Counted from the first letter of the stretch, positions 33,896 through 43,932 are shown. The stretch: DNA of 64,000 bases from Micromonospora echinofusca (GCF_900091445.1 NZ_LT607733.1:5793001-5857000); one strand, 5' to 3'. Program-made: numbers and translations. The notes: a model not told the origin generated them from the letters alone.

Positions 33896-35191
33896 TCAGC
33901 GCCAGCCCACGTCGATCCGGTCGCCGCGCTCGTCGAAGAAGTGCAGCGCGTCCATGCGTACGGAGACGGCCAGGGGGTGACCGGCGGAGACCCCCGGGTA
34001 CGGCGCGAGCCGGACCGCCAGCTCGGCCGGGCGCCGGTGGTGCCGGCCCGGGTCGTTGAGCACGCTGGTGCGGGTCACACCGGTCGGCGCGGCCACCTCC
34101 TCCGCGGCGCGCCCGGTCAGCCGCTGCACGACCTGCCCGAAGCGGCGCCGGCCGCGCTGGGTGGCGGGCGCGTCGGCCCTCGCGCCCATCTCGTCCACCA
34201 CGATGGCGGTGGCCCCGACGTCGAGGAAGGCGAGCGACTCGTGCCCGTGGTGCTCCAGGTAGCGGATCCGGCCGTGCAGCACGGCGCCCTGGGCGTCCGG
34301 CGCCACCGGGGTGAGCGCCTCGGCCCGCATCCCGACGACGATCCGTTCCCCGTGGTAGTGCGCGACGGCCCGGCTGCGGATGTCGTCCCACGGCAGGTGC
34401 AGCGCCTGCTCGCCGAGGGTGAGGGTGACGTAGCGGTCGAGATGGACGTAGACCGAGGCCTCCAGCAGGTTCATCCGCGGGCTGCCCAGGAACGCGGCCA
34501 CGTAGAGGGTGGCCGGGCGGCCGTAGACCTGGGTGGGGGTGCCGACGTCCTGGAGGACGCCCTTGCGCATGATGGCGACCCGGTCGGCCATGGTCAGCGC
34601 CTCGGCCTGGTCGTGGGTGACGTAGATGGTGGTGACGCCCAGCTCCCGGGTCAGGCCCGAGATCTCCGCCCGCAGCTCGGCGCGCAGCCCGCTGTCGAGG
34701 TTGGACAGCGGCTCGTCCATCAGGAACACGCCCGGGCGGCGCACGATCGCCCGGCCCATCGCGACCCGCTGGCGCTGCCCGCCGGAGAGCTGGCTGGGCT
34801 TGCGGCCGAGCACGTCGCCGATGCCGAGCGCGCTGGCCACGTCGGTGACCCGCTCGTCGCGCGGCTCGGGCTCCAACCCGGCCAGCTTGAGCGGGAAGGC
34901 GATGTTGTCGCCGACGGTCATGTGCGGGTAGAGCGCGAAGTCCTGGAAGACCATGGCGATCTTCCGGTCGCGCGGCGGCAGGTCGTTGGCCAGCTCGCCG
35001 TCGAGCATGACCGCGCCCGACGTCGGGTCCTCCAGCCCGGCCACCATCCTCAGCACGGTGGACTTGCCGCAGCCCGACGGGCCGAGCAGCACCATGAACT
35101 CGCCGTCCTCGACGTCGAGGTTGACCTTGTCGACGGCCAGCGTGCCGTCCCTGAACACCTTCGTGACGTCCTTGAGCGCGACGGTTGTCAC
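33896..35191 (-). CDS. msiK: Orphan sugar ABC importer ATPase (MsiK/UgpC/MalK-type)
   Basis: A 431-residue ATPase. The nucleotide-binding domain (about 1-235) has GPSGCGKST, Q-loop VFQDF, signature LSGGQRQRV, Walker B FLMDEPLSNLD and switch His in THD. The C-terminal OB/TOBE regulatory domain (about 240-431) is of the MalK/MsiK type, with a longer, atypical insert (about 325-380). No permease or binding-protein gene is adjacent, as for the multi-sugar MsiK ATPases of streptomycetes that serve several importers. The GTG follows GGAGGG. Its place near the GH65/HAD pair suggests a carbohydrate link. Confidence 0.88.
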   Translation of the reverse strand: MTTVALKDVTKVFRDGTLAVDKVNLDVEDGEFMVLLGPSGCGKSTVLRMVAGLEDPTSGAVMLDGELANDLPPRDRKIAMVFQDFALYPHMTVGDNIAFPLKLAGLEPEPRDERVTDVASALGIGDVLGRKPSQLSGGQRQRVAMGRAIVRRPGVFLMDEPLSNLDSGLRAELRAEISGLTRELGVTTIYVTHDQAEALTMADRVAIMRKGVLQDVGTPTQVYGRPATLYVAAFLGSPRMNLLEASVYVHLDRYVTLTLGEQALHLPWDDIRSRAVAHYHGERIVVGMRAEALTPVAPDAQGAVLHGRIRYLEHHGHESLAFLDVGATAIVVDEMGARADAPATQRGRRRFGQVVQRLTGRAAEEVAAPTGVTRTSVLNDPGRHHRRPAELAVRLAPYPGVSAGHPLAVSVRMDALHFFDERGDRIDVGWR

Positions 35192-35328
35192 CGTGCCCTC
35201 CCCCCAGCTCGTCGGGCGAACCCCGAATGACTGTGACGAGGATCATCCGTTTCGCCCATCGGGTAAACGTGCCATGTTCGGCTTGTGACGGCCCTGTGAC
35301 GCCCACCCGCCGGGACGACGCCGCGCGC

Positions 35329-37518
35329 TCACCGCTCGCCGAGGAAGACCCGCCGGACGACCCGCTCGGCGGCGTGGCCGTCGTCGAGCGCGCAGAACCG
35401 GGCCCGGAACCGCTGCCGGGCCTTGCGCGCCGCCTCCGCGTCGACCCCGCCGGCGCGGAACAGGTCGAGCAGGTCGTCGAAGCTGGTGGCCACCGCGCCC
35501 GGTGGCTCCGCGGTCACGTCGAAGTAGACGCCCCGGGCCAGCCGGTACGCCTCCCAGTCGGGGGCGTAGACCACGATCGGCCGGTCGAGCACGGCGTAGT
35601 CGAACATCGCCGAGGAGTAGTCGGTGATCAGCACGTCCGCCACGAGGTAGAGGTCCTCCACGCACGGGTGGCCGCTGACGTCGCGTACCCGGTCGCGCTC
35701 CGCCGGGCGGCGGGTAGGGCGGTCCCGGTCGTGGAAGTAGTGGCTGCGCATCAGCAGCCGGCCGGCCGGGCCGAGCACGTCGAGCAGCCGCTCGGGGTCG
35801 AACGGCGGCCGGTAGCCGGGCAGGTGCTCCCGGTGCGTCGGGGCGTACAGGACGACCTGCTCGCCGGGCCCGAGGCCGAACCCGGCCCGTAGCCGCAGCA
35901 CCTCCTCGGCGGTCGCGGTGACCAGCCGGTCGTTGCGCGGATAGCCGACCTCCAGCGTCGTGTACGCGGCCGGGTACGCGCGCTCCCACATCTGGCTGGA
36001 GAAGCTGTTCGCGCTGATGCTGTAGTCCCAGCGGTCCACCCGGCGCAACAGCCCGGCGAAGTCCATCCCGACCGCGCCGACCGGGTACCGCTGCTGGTCG
36101 AGCCCCATCACCTTCACCGGCGTGCCGTGGTGGGTCTGCACGTGCACGGTGCCCGGCCGCTTGCGGACGTGGTCCGGGAAGTTGACGTTGTTGACGAGCC
36201 AGCGCGCCCGCGCCAGCGCCCGGTAGTACGCGCGCGTCCCGGCGACCACGTACGCGACACCCTCCGGCACGGTGTGCACGCGGTCGCGCCGGACGACCCA
36301 CACCCCGCGCACCTGCGGCGCCAGCCGGCGGGCCGCCTCGAAGATCGCGGCCGGGTTGTCCGCGTACCCCCGGTACCAGTAGGCCGCGTAGACGGCCAGC
36401 GTGGGGTCGACCGGCCGGCGCAGCTCGGCCCGGTAGTACTCGCGCAGCAGGGTGTCCCGGGCCGCCCGGGCCGCGCGCCGGGCCGGGGGCGCCAGTCGCC
36501 GCTTCGTGCCCCGCGCGGTACGCCGGGCGGCGTCGCGCGCCCGGTAGGCGGCGCGCAGCGCGCTGAACGTACGCCAGCGGCCGGCGGCCACCAGCCGGTG
36601 CTTGAGCCCCTCGGCACCGGCCGGCGTCGGGTAGCCGCCCGGCGGCAGCCAGCGCGCGTGGTCGGCGGCGATCTGGGCGAAGAAGGCCGGGCGCAGCGCG
36701 GGGGCGATCCGCTCCCCGTTGCCGAGCACGGTCAGGTAGTGCCAGATCATCCGCTCGAACAGCGCGGGGCGCAGGTCGTCGACGTCCGCTCCGCCAGCGT
36801 CCAGCAGCCGGAACACCCGGTGCCACTGGTCGAAGACCTCGAAGTGCCGCTCGCCCCTGGTCCGGGTGATCGCCCCGGTGCGGCGCTGCCGGTAGTTCAC
36901 GCAGACCCGGTCCAGCACGCCGATCCGCTCGGCGGCCAGCAGCACCGGGTAGCTGAACGAGACGTCCTCGTACCAGCCGGGGGCGAAGCGCAGGCCCTGC
37001 TCCAGCAGGAACCGTCGGCGGACCAGCCGGTTCCAGGCGGTGTGCAGCAGCCGCAGCATCTCGGGCCGGTCCCGCAGCCGGAAGGTCTGCTCGCCGGGCG
37101 ACTCCGGGAAGACCTCCGCCATCGCGCTGCGGCTGGTGGCGTTGTTCCAGTGGGTCCGGACGTGGTCGACCAGGAGCACGTCAGGGCGGGTCGCGCGCAG
37201 GCGCCCGGCCACCTCGGCCAGGCAGTCCGGCGCGAGCCAGTCGTCGCCGTCGACGAACCAGACGTACTCGCCGGTGGCCCGGTCCAGCCCGACGTTGCGG
37301 GCCGGACCGAGCCCGACGTTCTCCGTCAGCCGGACGGCGTGCACCCGCGGGTCGCGGGCCGCGTACTCGGCGAGGAGCCCGCCGCTGTCGTCCGGCGAAC
37401 AGTCGTCGACGCCGATCACCTCGATGTCGGCGACCGGCTGGTCGAGGATGGAGTCCAGGCACTCGCGCAGGTAGCCCTGCACCCGGTAGGCCGGCACGAC
37501 GAAGCTGATCAGTGTCAT
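35329..37518 (-). CDS. Bifunctional GT2 glycosyltransferase / CDP-glycerol glycerophosphotransferase (TagF-like)
   Basis: A fusion of 729 residues. Residues 1-230 are a GT-A glycosyltransferase family 2 domain (SFVVPAYRVQGYLRECLDSI, DDCSPDD and the DxD-type FVDGDDW). A helical basic linker (about 300-365) follows, then a TagF/TagB-type polymerase (about 370-729) with THHGTPVK, SANSFSSQMW, YAPTHR, MRSHYF and ITDYSSAMFDYAVLDRP. It should transfer glycerol-phosphate or another polyol-phosphate to build a wall polymer and add a sugar. The ATG follows GGAGGGGGCCGG. It is the last gene of the export operon starting at 41114. Confidence 0.92.
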   Translation of the reverse strand: MTLISFVVPAYRVQGYLRECLDSILDQPVADIEVIGVDDCSPDDSGGLLAEYAARDPRVHAVRLTENVGLGPARNVGLDRATGEYVWFVDGDDWLAPDCLAEVAGRLRATRPDVLLVDHVRTHWNNATSRSAMAEVFPESPGEQTFRLRDRPEMLRLLHTAWNRLVRRRFLLEQGLRFAPGWYEDVSFSYPVLLAAERIGVLDRVCVNYRQRRTGAITRTRGERHFEVFDQWHRVFRLLDAGGADVDDLRPALFERMIWHYLTVLGNGERIAPALRPAFFAQIAADHARWLPPGGYPTPAGAEGLKHRLVAAGRWRTFSALRAAYRARDAARRTARGTKRRLAPPARRAARAARDTLLREYYRAELRRPVDPTLAVYAAYWYRGYADNPAAIFEAARRLAPQVRGVWVVRRDRVHTVPEGVAYVVAGTRAYYRALARARWLVNNVNFPDHVRKRPGTVHVQTHHGTPVKVMGLDQQRYPVGAVGMDFAGLLRRVDRWDYSISANSFSSQMWERAYPAAYTTLEVGYPRNDRLVTATAEEVLRLRAGFGLGPGEQVVLYAPTHREHLPGYRPPFDPERLLDVLGPAGRLLMRSHYFHDRDRPTRRPAERDRVRDVSGHPCVEDLYLVADVLITDYSSAMFDYAVLDRPIVVYAPDWEAYRLARGVYFDVTAEPPGAVATSFDDLLDLFRAGGVDAEAARKARQRFRARFCALDDGHAAERVVRRVFLGER

Positions 37519-37534
37519 CGGCCGGCCCCCTCCG

Positions 37535-39541
37535 TCAGCCCGGCGAGCGACCTCCCGCGCCGACCAGGCCCACCGACGCCCGCGCGGCGCGGGCGGGCAG
37601 GACCACCCAGGCGAGGGCGACACTCCCCACAAAAACCACGAGAAGGTACGTACCGAGTGTAGCCATCCCGATGCCCGCAAAACCGACGATCGCCGCCAGG
37701 GCCAGCAACACCGAACGGCCCTCCCAGCCCAGCGTGACGCCGTGCAGCGGCGGGGCCGACTGCCGCTTCTCCAGCCGCGCGGTCAGGTCGTAGTGGTGCA
37801 GGGTCAGCACGAAGACGTACCCGAAGATCAGCCACGGCGGCACGCCGCCGACCACCCCGACCGCGATGGCGAACAGGTACTCGCCCGCCCGCAGCGCGGC
37901 CGGCACCAGCCAGTCCAGCGGCCCGTTGTGCGCCGCGCCGGCGCCGAGACCGGCGGCCAGCAGCACCAGCAGCGCGGCCGGCACCGCCCACCGCAGGCCC
38001 TCCACCCCCGCGCCGTCGCGGGTCAGCAGCGCCGCCACCAGCAGCGCCGCCGGGCCCAGCGCCGCGCCGACCGCCAGCGTCAGCGGGCCCACCGGGCGGA
38101 GCACCGGCAGGACCCGGGCCAGCGGCCCGTCGTCGCGGTGCAGGGTGGCGTCGACCGTGTCCAGCACCGGCACCCACATCCAGCGGGCCCGCAGCGTCCG
38201 CAGCGCCCCGGTGTACGCGAACGCCAGCACCCCCCAGGCCAGCACCGCGTACAGGCTGACCAGTGGGCCGAACAGCGCCACGGTGATCGCGATCAGCGCC
38301 CACCGCTCCCCGATCGGGAAGACCACCGTCCGCTTCAGCCAGTACGACACCGAGCCCGTGTCGGCCTGCACCCGGTTGGAGGCGGCGTTCAGCTTGTCGC
38401 CGATGCCACCGCCGGAGGTGCCGACCGCCTTCGGCCGGCGGGCCGCCTCGTCGTGCAGCACGCCGTACCAGGTGTCGGTCATGTGCCGGACGGTCTGGAG
38501 GGTGATCGCGGCGATCGCCAGCGCCCAGCCGTACCGGAAACCGGCCTGGGTGGCCCCGTAGCCGAGGCCGGCGTAGACCACGTACTCCTTGGCCCGGTCG
38601 GCCATGGTGTCCAGCCAGCCGCCCCAGGCGCTGAAGTGCCGGGTGTAGCGGGCGAGCTGGCCGTCCACGCAGTCGAGCACGAAGCCGAGGTAGAGCAGCA
38701 CCGCACCCGCGACCAGCGCCAGCCGGCCGCCCGTGCCGAAGAGCACGGCGGCGGCCACCGCGAAGGCCACCGAGATCATCGTGACGGCGGTGGGGCCGAG
38801 CCCGAGCTTCGCCGACGCCTTCGTCACGTACGGCGACCAGGTGCTGACGAAGAACGTGGTGAAGAAGTCGTCGCGCTCCTTCACCGAGAGCTTCAGCTCC
38901 GCCCGGTCCTCGTCGACGGCGGCCACGGCCGCCTCCGCGGCGGCCAGCCCCGACGGGTCGGCCACCCGGTGCGCGACGAGCAGGCGTACGCGCTGGGCGA
39001 AGGTGAGCGTGCCGAGCCCGGTGAGGCCCGCGAAGAGCCGGTCCACGGCGGGCCCGGCCGGCGCGGCGGCCGACGGCGCGCCGGCGGGGACCACCCCGGC
39101 GGCGACCGCGCGCGCGGCGGCGGCGAGCGACGGCAGGTCGTCGACGCCGACCCGCAGCGCGCCGCCGAAGACGCCGGTGGCCTCGCCGTCCAACGCCTCC
39201 GGCGGCCCGGCACCGACCACCTGGCCGCGCTCCTCGCGCACGGCCGTACGGCCCTCGCCGGGCGGGTCGGTGAGCACCAGCGCCACCGTCGGCCCGACGG
39301 GGCTGGTGGCCAGGTGCCGCAGGACGGCGGTGTGCGCGACCAGGTCGGCGCCGGTCACGAGCACCGGTCCGGTGGCCGCGTCGGCCAGGGCGGCCAGCTC
39401 GTCCAGGTCGACGACGTGGCGCACCTTGTCCGCCCCCGCGCGCCGGAGCTGGTCGGCCAGCCGGTCGGCGAGGGGCTCGCCCGAGCGGGTCGGCAGGCTC
39501 GCGGCCGGGGCGTCGGCGGCGAGCACGATCGCGAGCGTCAC
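37535..39541 (-). CDS. CDP-alcohol phosphatidyltransferase with nucleotidyltransferase-like N-terminal domain
   Basis: A 668-residue protein. Residues about 1-200 look like a degenerate nucleotidyltransferase ([10 protein letters not shown] and PVLVTGAD), without a clear G-x-G-T-R loop. Residues about 280-450 carry the CDP-alcohol phosphotransferase signature DCVDGQLAR, then G-x3-D-x3-D in GGWLDTMAD (about 290-317), which is intact. The rest is polytopic (about six more TM helices) and resembles the DUF5941-type tail. It would join a CDP-activated alcohol or polyol phosphate to a membrane acceptor. The GTG overlaps the ATPase stop by 4 nt (GTGA) and lies in the wall-polymer operon. A fused inactive cytidylyltransferase domain is the notable feature. 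Confidence 0.82.
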   Translation of the reverse strand: MTLAIVLAADAPAASLPTRSGEPLADRLADQLRRAGADKVRHVVDLDELAALADAATGPVLVTGADLVAHTAVLRHLATSPVGPTVALVLTDPPGEGRTAVREERGQVVGAGPPEALDGEATGVFGGALRVGVDDLPSLAAAARAVAAGVVPAGAPSAAAPAGPAVDRLFAGLTGLGTLTFAQRVRLLVAHRVADPSGLAAAEAAVAAVDEDRAELKLSVKERDDFFTTFFVSTWSPYVTKASAKLGLGPTAVTMISVAFAVAAAVLFGTGGRLALVAGAVLLYLGFVLDCVDGQLARYTRHFSAWGGWLDTMADRAKEYVVYAGLGYGATQAGFRYGWALAIAAITLQTVRHMTDTWYGVLHDEAARRPKAVGTSGGGIGDKLNAASNRVQADTGSVSYWLKRTVVFPIGERWALIAITVALFGPLVSLYAVLAWGVLAFAYTGALRTLRARWMWVPVLDTVDATLHRDDGPLARVLPVLRPVGPLTLAVGAALGPAALLVAALLTRDGAGVEGLRWAVPAALLVLLAAGLGAGAAHNGPLDWLVPAALRAGEYLFAIAVGVVGGVPPWLIFGYVFVLTLHHYDLTARLEKRQSAPPLHGVTLGWEGRSVLLALAAIVGFAGIGMATLGTYLLVVFVGSVALAWVVLPARAARASVGLVGAGGRSPG

Positions 39542-40284
39542 CGCGGAACCGCGGCGTGGTACGCGTGCAGCGCCTCGGCGATCGTGCCGTCGACGCTCAG
39601 CCGGCCCCCGTCGAGGTACAACCCCCGACGGCAGAACCGGGTCAGGTCCTTTTCGTTGTGTGACACCAGCACCAGAGTGCGCCCCTCCCCGAGCAGACGG
39701 TCGATCGTCGCATAACACTTCTTGCGGAACTCCTCGTCCCCGACCGCGGTCACCTCGTCCATGAGCAGGATCGGGTGCGGCAGGTGCGAGATGATGGCGA
39801 AGCCGAGGCGGACCTTCATGCCGGACGAGTAGTGCCGCACCGACGTGTCGACGGCCCGCTCCACCTGCTCGCCGGCGAACGAGACGATGTCGTCGAAGTG
39901 CCGGCGCAGGTAGCCCGACGGCAGCCCGTGCAGGCCGCCGACCAGGTAGAGGTTCTCCCGCCCGGTCAGGTCGCTGGAGAACCCGGCGGAGAGCTCCAGC
40001 AGCGGCGCGACGTCCCCGCGCACCCGGATCCGGCCCTCGTCGGGGATGAGCACGCCGGCGACCAGCCGCAGCAGCGTGCTCTTGCCGGTGCCGTTGCGCC
40101 CGACCACCCCGACGGTCTCCCCGGCGCCCACCGAGAACGACACGTCCCGCAGCGGCCAGAACCGGCCGTCGTCGGCACCGCGCCGCCCCCGGTGGATGAA
40201 CAGCTCCCGCAGCCGCAACTGCCGCCGCCGGTTGCGGACGAACCGGATGCCGAGCCGGTCCGCCTCGATGATCGCCTCGGCCAT
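39538..40284 (-). CDS. Polysaccharide/teichoic acid export ABC ATPase (TagH/Wzt-like)
   Basis: A 248-residue ATPase with Walker [10 protein letters not shown], a Q-loop region, signature YSSGMKVRL, Walker [13 protein letters not shown] and switch His SHNEKD. The SSGM signature and DEVTAVGD are typical of the Wzt/TagH subclass that powers ABC-2 exporters. It lacks the long carbohydrate-binding C-terminus of O-antigen Wzt, as TagH-type short forms do. It begins 2 nt after the permease stop and ends in a 4-nt overlap with the CDP-alcohol gene, so the whole operon is tightly coupled. Confidence 0.93.
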   Translation of the reverse strand: MAEAIIEADRLGIRFVRNRRRQLRLRELFIHRGRRGADDGRFWPLRDVSFSVGAGETVGVVGRNGTGKSTLLRLVAGVLIPDEGRIRVRGDVAPLLELSAGFSSDLTGRENLYLVGGLHGLPSGYLRRHFDDIVSFAGEQVERAVDTSVRHYSSGMKVRLGFAIISHLPHPILLMDEVTAVGDEEFRKKCYATIDRLLGEGRTLVLVSHNEKDLTRFCRRGLYLDGGRLSVDGTIAEALHAYHAAVPR

Positions 40285-40286
40285 CC

Positions 40287-41114
40287 CTACAGTTCCTTGA
40301 GCACGGCGGGCTCGAGCCGACGGAACGACCACCAGCCGGCGACCAGCACCAGCAGGCTGACGCCGACGGCGGTGGCGAGCAGCCGGGCGTCCGGGAACTC
40401 GTCGGGGTACCAGACCGCGTGGTGCAGCTGGAAGATGCCGACCAGCGGGTTCAACTCGTACGCGGCCTTCAGCCAGCCCGGCAGGTCGGCGTCGCGTACG
40501 AGGCTCAGCGGATAGATGATCGGGGTGGCGTAGAAGAGCACCCGGACGACCAGCCGCATGAAGCGCTCGACGTCGCGCATCAGCACGTTGACCGCCGAGA
40601 GCAGCAGGGCCAGCCCGACCAGCAGGACGCCCTGCACCGCCACCGCCAGCGGCAGGGCCAGCAGCGACCAGCCCGGCTCGACCCGCCCGGACGCGGCGTA
40701 CCCGACGGCGACGGCGACGAGGATCGGCAGGCCGGCGGCGTACTCGGCGAAGCGGCCGGCGACCCGGCCGATGGGGAAGACCTGCCGGGGCAGGTTCATC
40801 GTCGTGATCAGCCGGGCCTGACCGGTCAGCGCGTTGGTGGCCTCGCTCAGCGCCGAACTGGTCCACATCCAGGCGAAGATCCCGGTGAGCAGGAACAGCG
40901 GGTACGAGTCGGCCGCGTCGCCGAGGTGGCGGTTGGTGTCCCGCGAGTAGAGGACGCCGAAGACGAACCAGTAGATCGCCCCCAGGCCGAGGGGCTCGAT
41001 CAGCGACCAGAGGTACCCGAGCACGGACTGCTGGTACTTCACGGCGAGGTCGCGCCTGACGAGGATGCGCAGCGAGGTGCGGTGCGACCACAACGCCGCG
41101 ACGCCAGAGGTCAC
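40287..41114 (-). CDS. ABC-2 type export permease (TagG/Wzm-like)
   Basis: A 275-residue polytopic protein with six TM helices and the ABC-2 family features [20 protein letters not shown] at the N-terminus and [13 protein letters not shown] in the second half. It should form the channel that moves a lipid-linked wall polymer across the membrane, driven by the ATPase encoded next. The GTG at 41114 is preferred because GGGAGG lies 5 nt upstream; an upstream GTG at 41132 lacks a binding site. A TAGCCT -10 (41150-41145) fits the first gene of the operon. Confidence 0.92.
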   Translation of the reverse strand: MTSGVAALWSHRTSLRILVRRDLAVKYQQSVLGYLWSLIEPLGLGAIYWFVFGVLYSRDTNRHLGDAADSYPLFLLTGIFAWMWTSSALSEATNALTGQARLITTMNLPRQVFPIGRVAGRFAEYAAGLPILVAVAVGYAASGRVEPGWSLLALPLAVAVQGVLLVGLALLLSAVNVLMRDVERFMRLVVRVLFYATPIIYPLSLVRDADLPGWLKAAYELNPLVGIFQLHHAVWYPDEFPDARLLATAVGVSLLVLVAGWWSFRRLEPAVLKEL

Positions 41115-41173
41115 CGCCGCCTCCCGCCTCACCGGACGGACGACAGGCTAGCAGTCGATGAACGAACGCCCCC

Positions 41174-42544
41174 TCAGCACTCGATCACGTTGACGGCCAG
41201 TCCGCCGCGCGCCGTCTCCTTGTACTTGACCTTCATGTCCGCGCCGGTCTCGCGCATCGTCTTGATGACCTTGTCCAGCGACACGTGGTGCACCCCGTCA
41301 CCACGCAACGCCAACCGGGCAGCCGTGATCGCCTTGATGCTAGCCACCGCGTTGCGCTCGATGCAGGGGATCTGCACCAGACCACCAACCGGATCACAGG
41401 TCAACCCGAGATTGTGTTCCATGCCGATCTCGGCGGCGTTCTCCACCTGCTCGGGGGTGCCGCCCAGCGCCTCGGCCAGCCCCGCGGCGGCCATCGAACA
41501 GGCCGAACCCACCTCGCCCTGACAACCCACCTCCGCACCCGAGATCGACGCGTTCTCCTTGAACAACACCCCGATCGCGCCCGCCGCCAACAGGAACCGC
41601 ACCACCCCCTCCTCGCAGGCACCCGGCACGAAACGGGTGTAGTAGTGCAGCACCGCCGGAATGATCCCGGCAGCCCCGTTCGTCGGCGCCGTCACCACCC
41701 GACCGCCGGCCGCGTTCTCCTCATTCACCGCGAGGGCGAACAGCGTCACCCAGTCCATCGCCCGCAGCGGATCAGCCGCATCGGACTCCGTCTCCAGGCT
41801 GCGGCGCAGCTCGGCGGCGCGGCGGCGGACCTTCAGACCACCGGGCAGCACCCCGTCCCGGGAGCAGCCCCGCTCGACGCACTCCCGCATCACCCGCCAG
41901 ATCCCCAACAGACCGGCACGCACCTCACCCTCACCACGCCAGGAGAGCTCGTTGGCGAGCATCACCTCACTGATCGACAGCCCCGTCGACGCGGTCACGC
42001 CGAGCAGCTGCGCACCGGTCAGGAACGGATACCGCACCCGCGTGCCGTCGGGCTTGATCCGATCCGCCCCCGCCGCCGCCTCGTCCACCACGAACCCACC
42101 ACCCACCGAGTAGTACGTCCGCACCCGCAACTCCGCGCCCGCGTCGTCGTACGCGACGAACGCCATCCCGTTCGGGTGGTACGGCAACGACCGACGCCGG
42201 TGCAACACCAGATCCCGGTCCACATCGAAATCAACCTCGTGCGCGTCGAGCAGACTCAGCCGCCCCTCGACGCGCACCCGCCCCACCCGCGCCTCCACCG
42301 CGTCCGTGTCGACCGACTCCGGAACCTCACCGGCCAACCCCAGCAACACCGCCCGATCACTGCCGTGACCATGCCCCGTCGCGCCCAGCGACCCGAACAA
42401 CTCCGCCCGCACCCGAGCCGTCCCAGCCAACAACCCATCGGCCTTCAACCCCGCGACGAACGTACGGGCCGCCCGCATCGGCCCCACCGTATGGGAGCTG
42501 GACGGCCCGATACCGACACTGAACAGATCGAACACACTGATCAT
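41174..42544 (-). CDS. sdaA: L-serine dehydratase, iron-sulfur type
   Basis: A 456-residue single-chain enzyme that deaminates L-serine to pyruvate and ammonia. The N-terminal beta domain begins [22 protein letters not shown]. The C-terminal alpha domain holds the cluster cysteines in [16 protein letters not shown] and [14 protein letters not shown], and ends NVIEC, whose terminal Cys blocks the cluster in the resting enzyme. The ATG follows GAGGAAGCGCAGCC. Many codons end in T or A (GGT, GTT, AAT, TGT, GAT, TTG) in contrast to all neighbours, which suggests acquisition or recombination. The gene is monocistronic. Confidence 0.96.
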   Translation of the reverse strand: MISVFDLFSVGIGPSSSHTVGPMRAARTFVAGLKADGLLAGTARVRAELFGSLGATGHGHGSDRAVLLGLAGEVPESVDTDAVEARVGRVRVEGRLSLLDAHEVDFDVDRDLVLHRRRSLPYHPNGMAFVAYDDAGAELRVRTYYSVGGGFVVDEAAAGADRIKPDGTRVRYPFLTGAQLLGVTASTGLSISEVMLANELSWRGEGEVRAGLLGIWRVMRECVERGCSRDGVLPGGLKVRRRAAELRRSLETESDAADPLRAMDWVTLFALAVNEENAAGGRVVTAPTNGAAGIIPAVLHYYTRFVPGACEEGVVRFLLAAGAIGVLFKENASISGAEVGCQGEVGSACSMAAAGLAEALGGTPEQVENAAEIGMEHNLGLTCDPVGGLVQIPCIERNAVASIKAITAARLALRGDGVHHVSLDKVIKTMRETGADMKVKYKETARGGLAVNVIEC

Positions 42545-42855
42545 GGCTGCGCTTCCTCGCCGTCGTACCTCGTGGGTCTCCGGCACGGTCGTGGCCGGCC
42601 CGGTCGGGGCGGCCGTCCGGCACCCGGGGTGGGGGTGCCCGACCGGCGAGCCTACCCGCCCAGGTCAGCGCCCGCCCGTCGTTCGCGACCGGCCGTCGGG
42701 AGCCGGCGGAACCGGGGGCGTCGCGGGGCCGGTTCCCGGGTAACCACCTACGGGTACGGGCGCCGCCGCTCCTCCTCGCGACCGAGGGCACGGTGGCCAC
42801 CCCTTCCTACCGTTGAGGGCAGAGGCGGCGAACGCCGCAGAGTGGGAGTACGACG
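42545..42855. other. Intergenic region between divergent sdaA and pspC-like genes
   Basis: No gene is seen. TACCGT at 42808-42813 may be the -10 of the small PspC gene, leaving a leader of about 40 nt. The rest shows nothing distinctive. Confidence 0.4.
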
Positions 42856-43062
42856 ATGAGTCGCAAACTGGTCCGCCCCCGTCAGGGGCGCATGCTCGCC
42901 GGCGTCTGCGCCGGCCTGGCCCAGCGTTTCGGCAGGTCGGCCGGCTTCATCCGGCTGCTGTTCCTGCTGTCGCTGCTGCTGCCCGGCACCCAGGTGGTCG
43001 TCTACCTGGTGCTCTGGGTCCTGATGCCGAACGAGGACCGCCACGCCGCCACCCGCTACTGA
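42856..43062 (+). CDS. Stand-alone PspC-domain membrane protein
   Basis: A 68-residue protein that is one PspC domain: a basic N-terminus (SRKLVRPRQGRMLAGVCAGLAQRFG) and one TM helix (about 30-58) with PGTQVVVYLVLWVLMPNED, followed by a short polar end. PspC proteins sense or respond to membrane stress; in actinomycetes single-domain copies are common and usually lack PspA beside them. The ATG follows GGGAGTACGACG. A terminator follows and the next gene converges. Confidence 0.92.
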   Translation: MSRKLVRPRQGRMLAGVCAGLAQRFGRSAGFIRLLFLLSLLLPGTQVVVYLVLWVLMPNEDRHAATRY

Positions 43063-43097
43063 GCCCACCCGCCCCGCCCGACCCGCAGGCAGCACGA

Positions 43098-43128
43098 GGC
43101 GCCCGTCCCGACGACCGGGGCGGGCGCC
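43098..43128. terminator. Hairpin terminator between convergent genes
   Basis: The arms 43098-43109 and 43117-43128 (GGCGCCCG with CGGGCGCC plus a G-U pair and CCC/GGG) give a 12-bp stem with a 7-nt loop. Confidence 0.7.
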
Positions 43129-43150
43129 GTCGCGTCCGTGGCGGCCCGCG

Positions 43151-43924
43151 TCACGGGGCGGTGTAGGTGACCGTCACCTTCTCGTAGCCGAGGGAGCGGA
43201 GCAGCCCCTCCAGCATCTTGCGGGTGTTCTCCTCGGCCCGCTGGGTCAGGCCACTGTCGCGGGCAGCCGTGGTGATCCGCTCCTCGGCGAGCTGGTAGAC
43301 CTGCTGCTGGCGGTTGGGGTCGCCCTTGACCAGCTCGCCGACCCGGTTGAGCAGCCCGCGCTCCTCGGCGAAGACGTAGCTCTTCTCCAGGTCGAGGTTG
43401 GTCTTGGCGAGCTGCGGCGCCGGCAGCCTGATCTCCACCGACTTGCCGTCGGCCGACTGGACCACCGCGCCCTCGGAGATCTTGGCGAAGTCCACGTACG
43501 CCTCGACGCTGCCCGCGCCGACGAAGAGGGTGCGCTGGCTGAGCAGCCAGTCGGGCACGTTGCGCCGGTCGTTCTGCAGGTCGACGACCACCTGGAAGTT
43601 GCCCTCGGCCGCGACGTAGCGGCTGAGATCCTGGATCGACTTGAGCAGCGGCGGTTGGCTGCGGTCGGTCTGCTCCTTGGCGAAGGGGTTGCGGAAGTCC
43701 GGCAGCAGGCCGGTGGCCTGCACGCCGAGCAGCACCACCACCGCCAGCGCCGCCGCGCCGAGCACCCAGAGCAGGCCCCGGGCGGGCCCGCCCCCGGGCG
43801 GTGGCGCACCCGGCTCCGGCTCGGTCGTGACAGCCGAGCGCTCCTTGAGCGCCTCGCCGGTCGGATAACCGGGGAACTCCCTCGTGGGCTCGTTGATGTC
43901 ACCGTCGCGGGCCATGGCCCTCAC
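43151..43924 (-). CDS. DUF4230 membrane-anchored protein
   Basis: A 257-residue protein with a polar Pro-rich N-terminus of about 47 residues, a TM helix (about 50-70) and an extracytoplasmic region with the DUF4230 pattern: LSRYVAAEGNFQVVVDLQND, GSVEAYVDFAKISEGAVV, IRLPAPQLAKTNLDLEKSYV and a helical C-terminus. The family is widespread and of unknown function. Two starts are possible, the GTG at 43924 or the ATG at 43915; neither has a well spaced ribosome binding site. An inverted repeat lies immediately upstream. Confidence 0.82.
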   Translation of the reverse strand: MRAMARDGDINEPTREFPGYPTGEALKERSAVTTEPEPGAPPPGGGPARGLLWVLGAAALAVVVLLGVQATGLLPDFRNPFAKEQTDRSQPPLLKSIQDLSRYVAAEGNFQVVVDLQNDRRNVPDWLLSQRTLFVGAGSVEAYVDFAKISEGAVVQSADGKSVEIRLPAPQLAKTNLDLEKSYVFAEERGLLNRVGELVKGDPNRQQQVYQLAEERITTAARDSGLTQRAEENTRKMLEGLLRSLGYEKVTVTYTAP

Positions 43925-43932
43925 CGTCCTCG

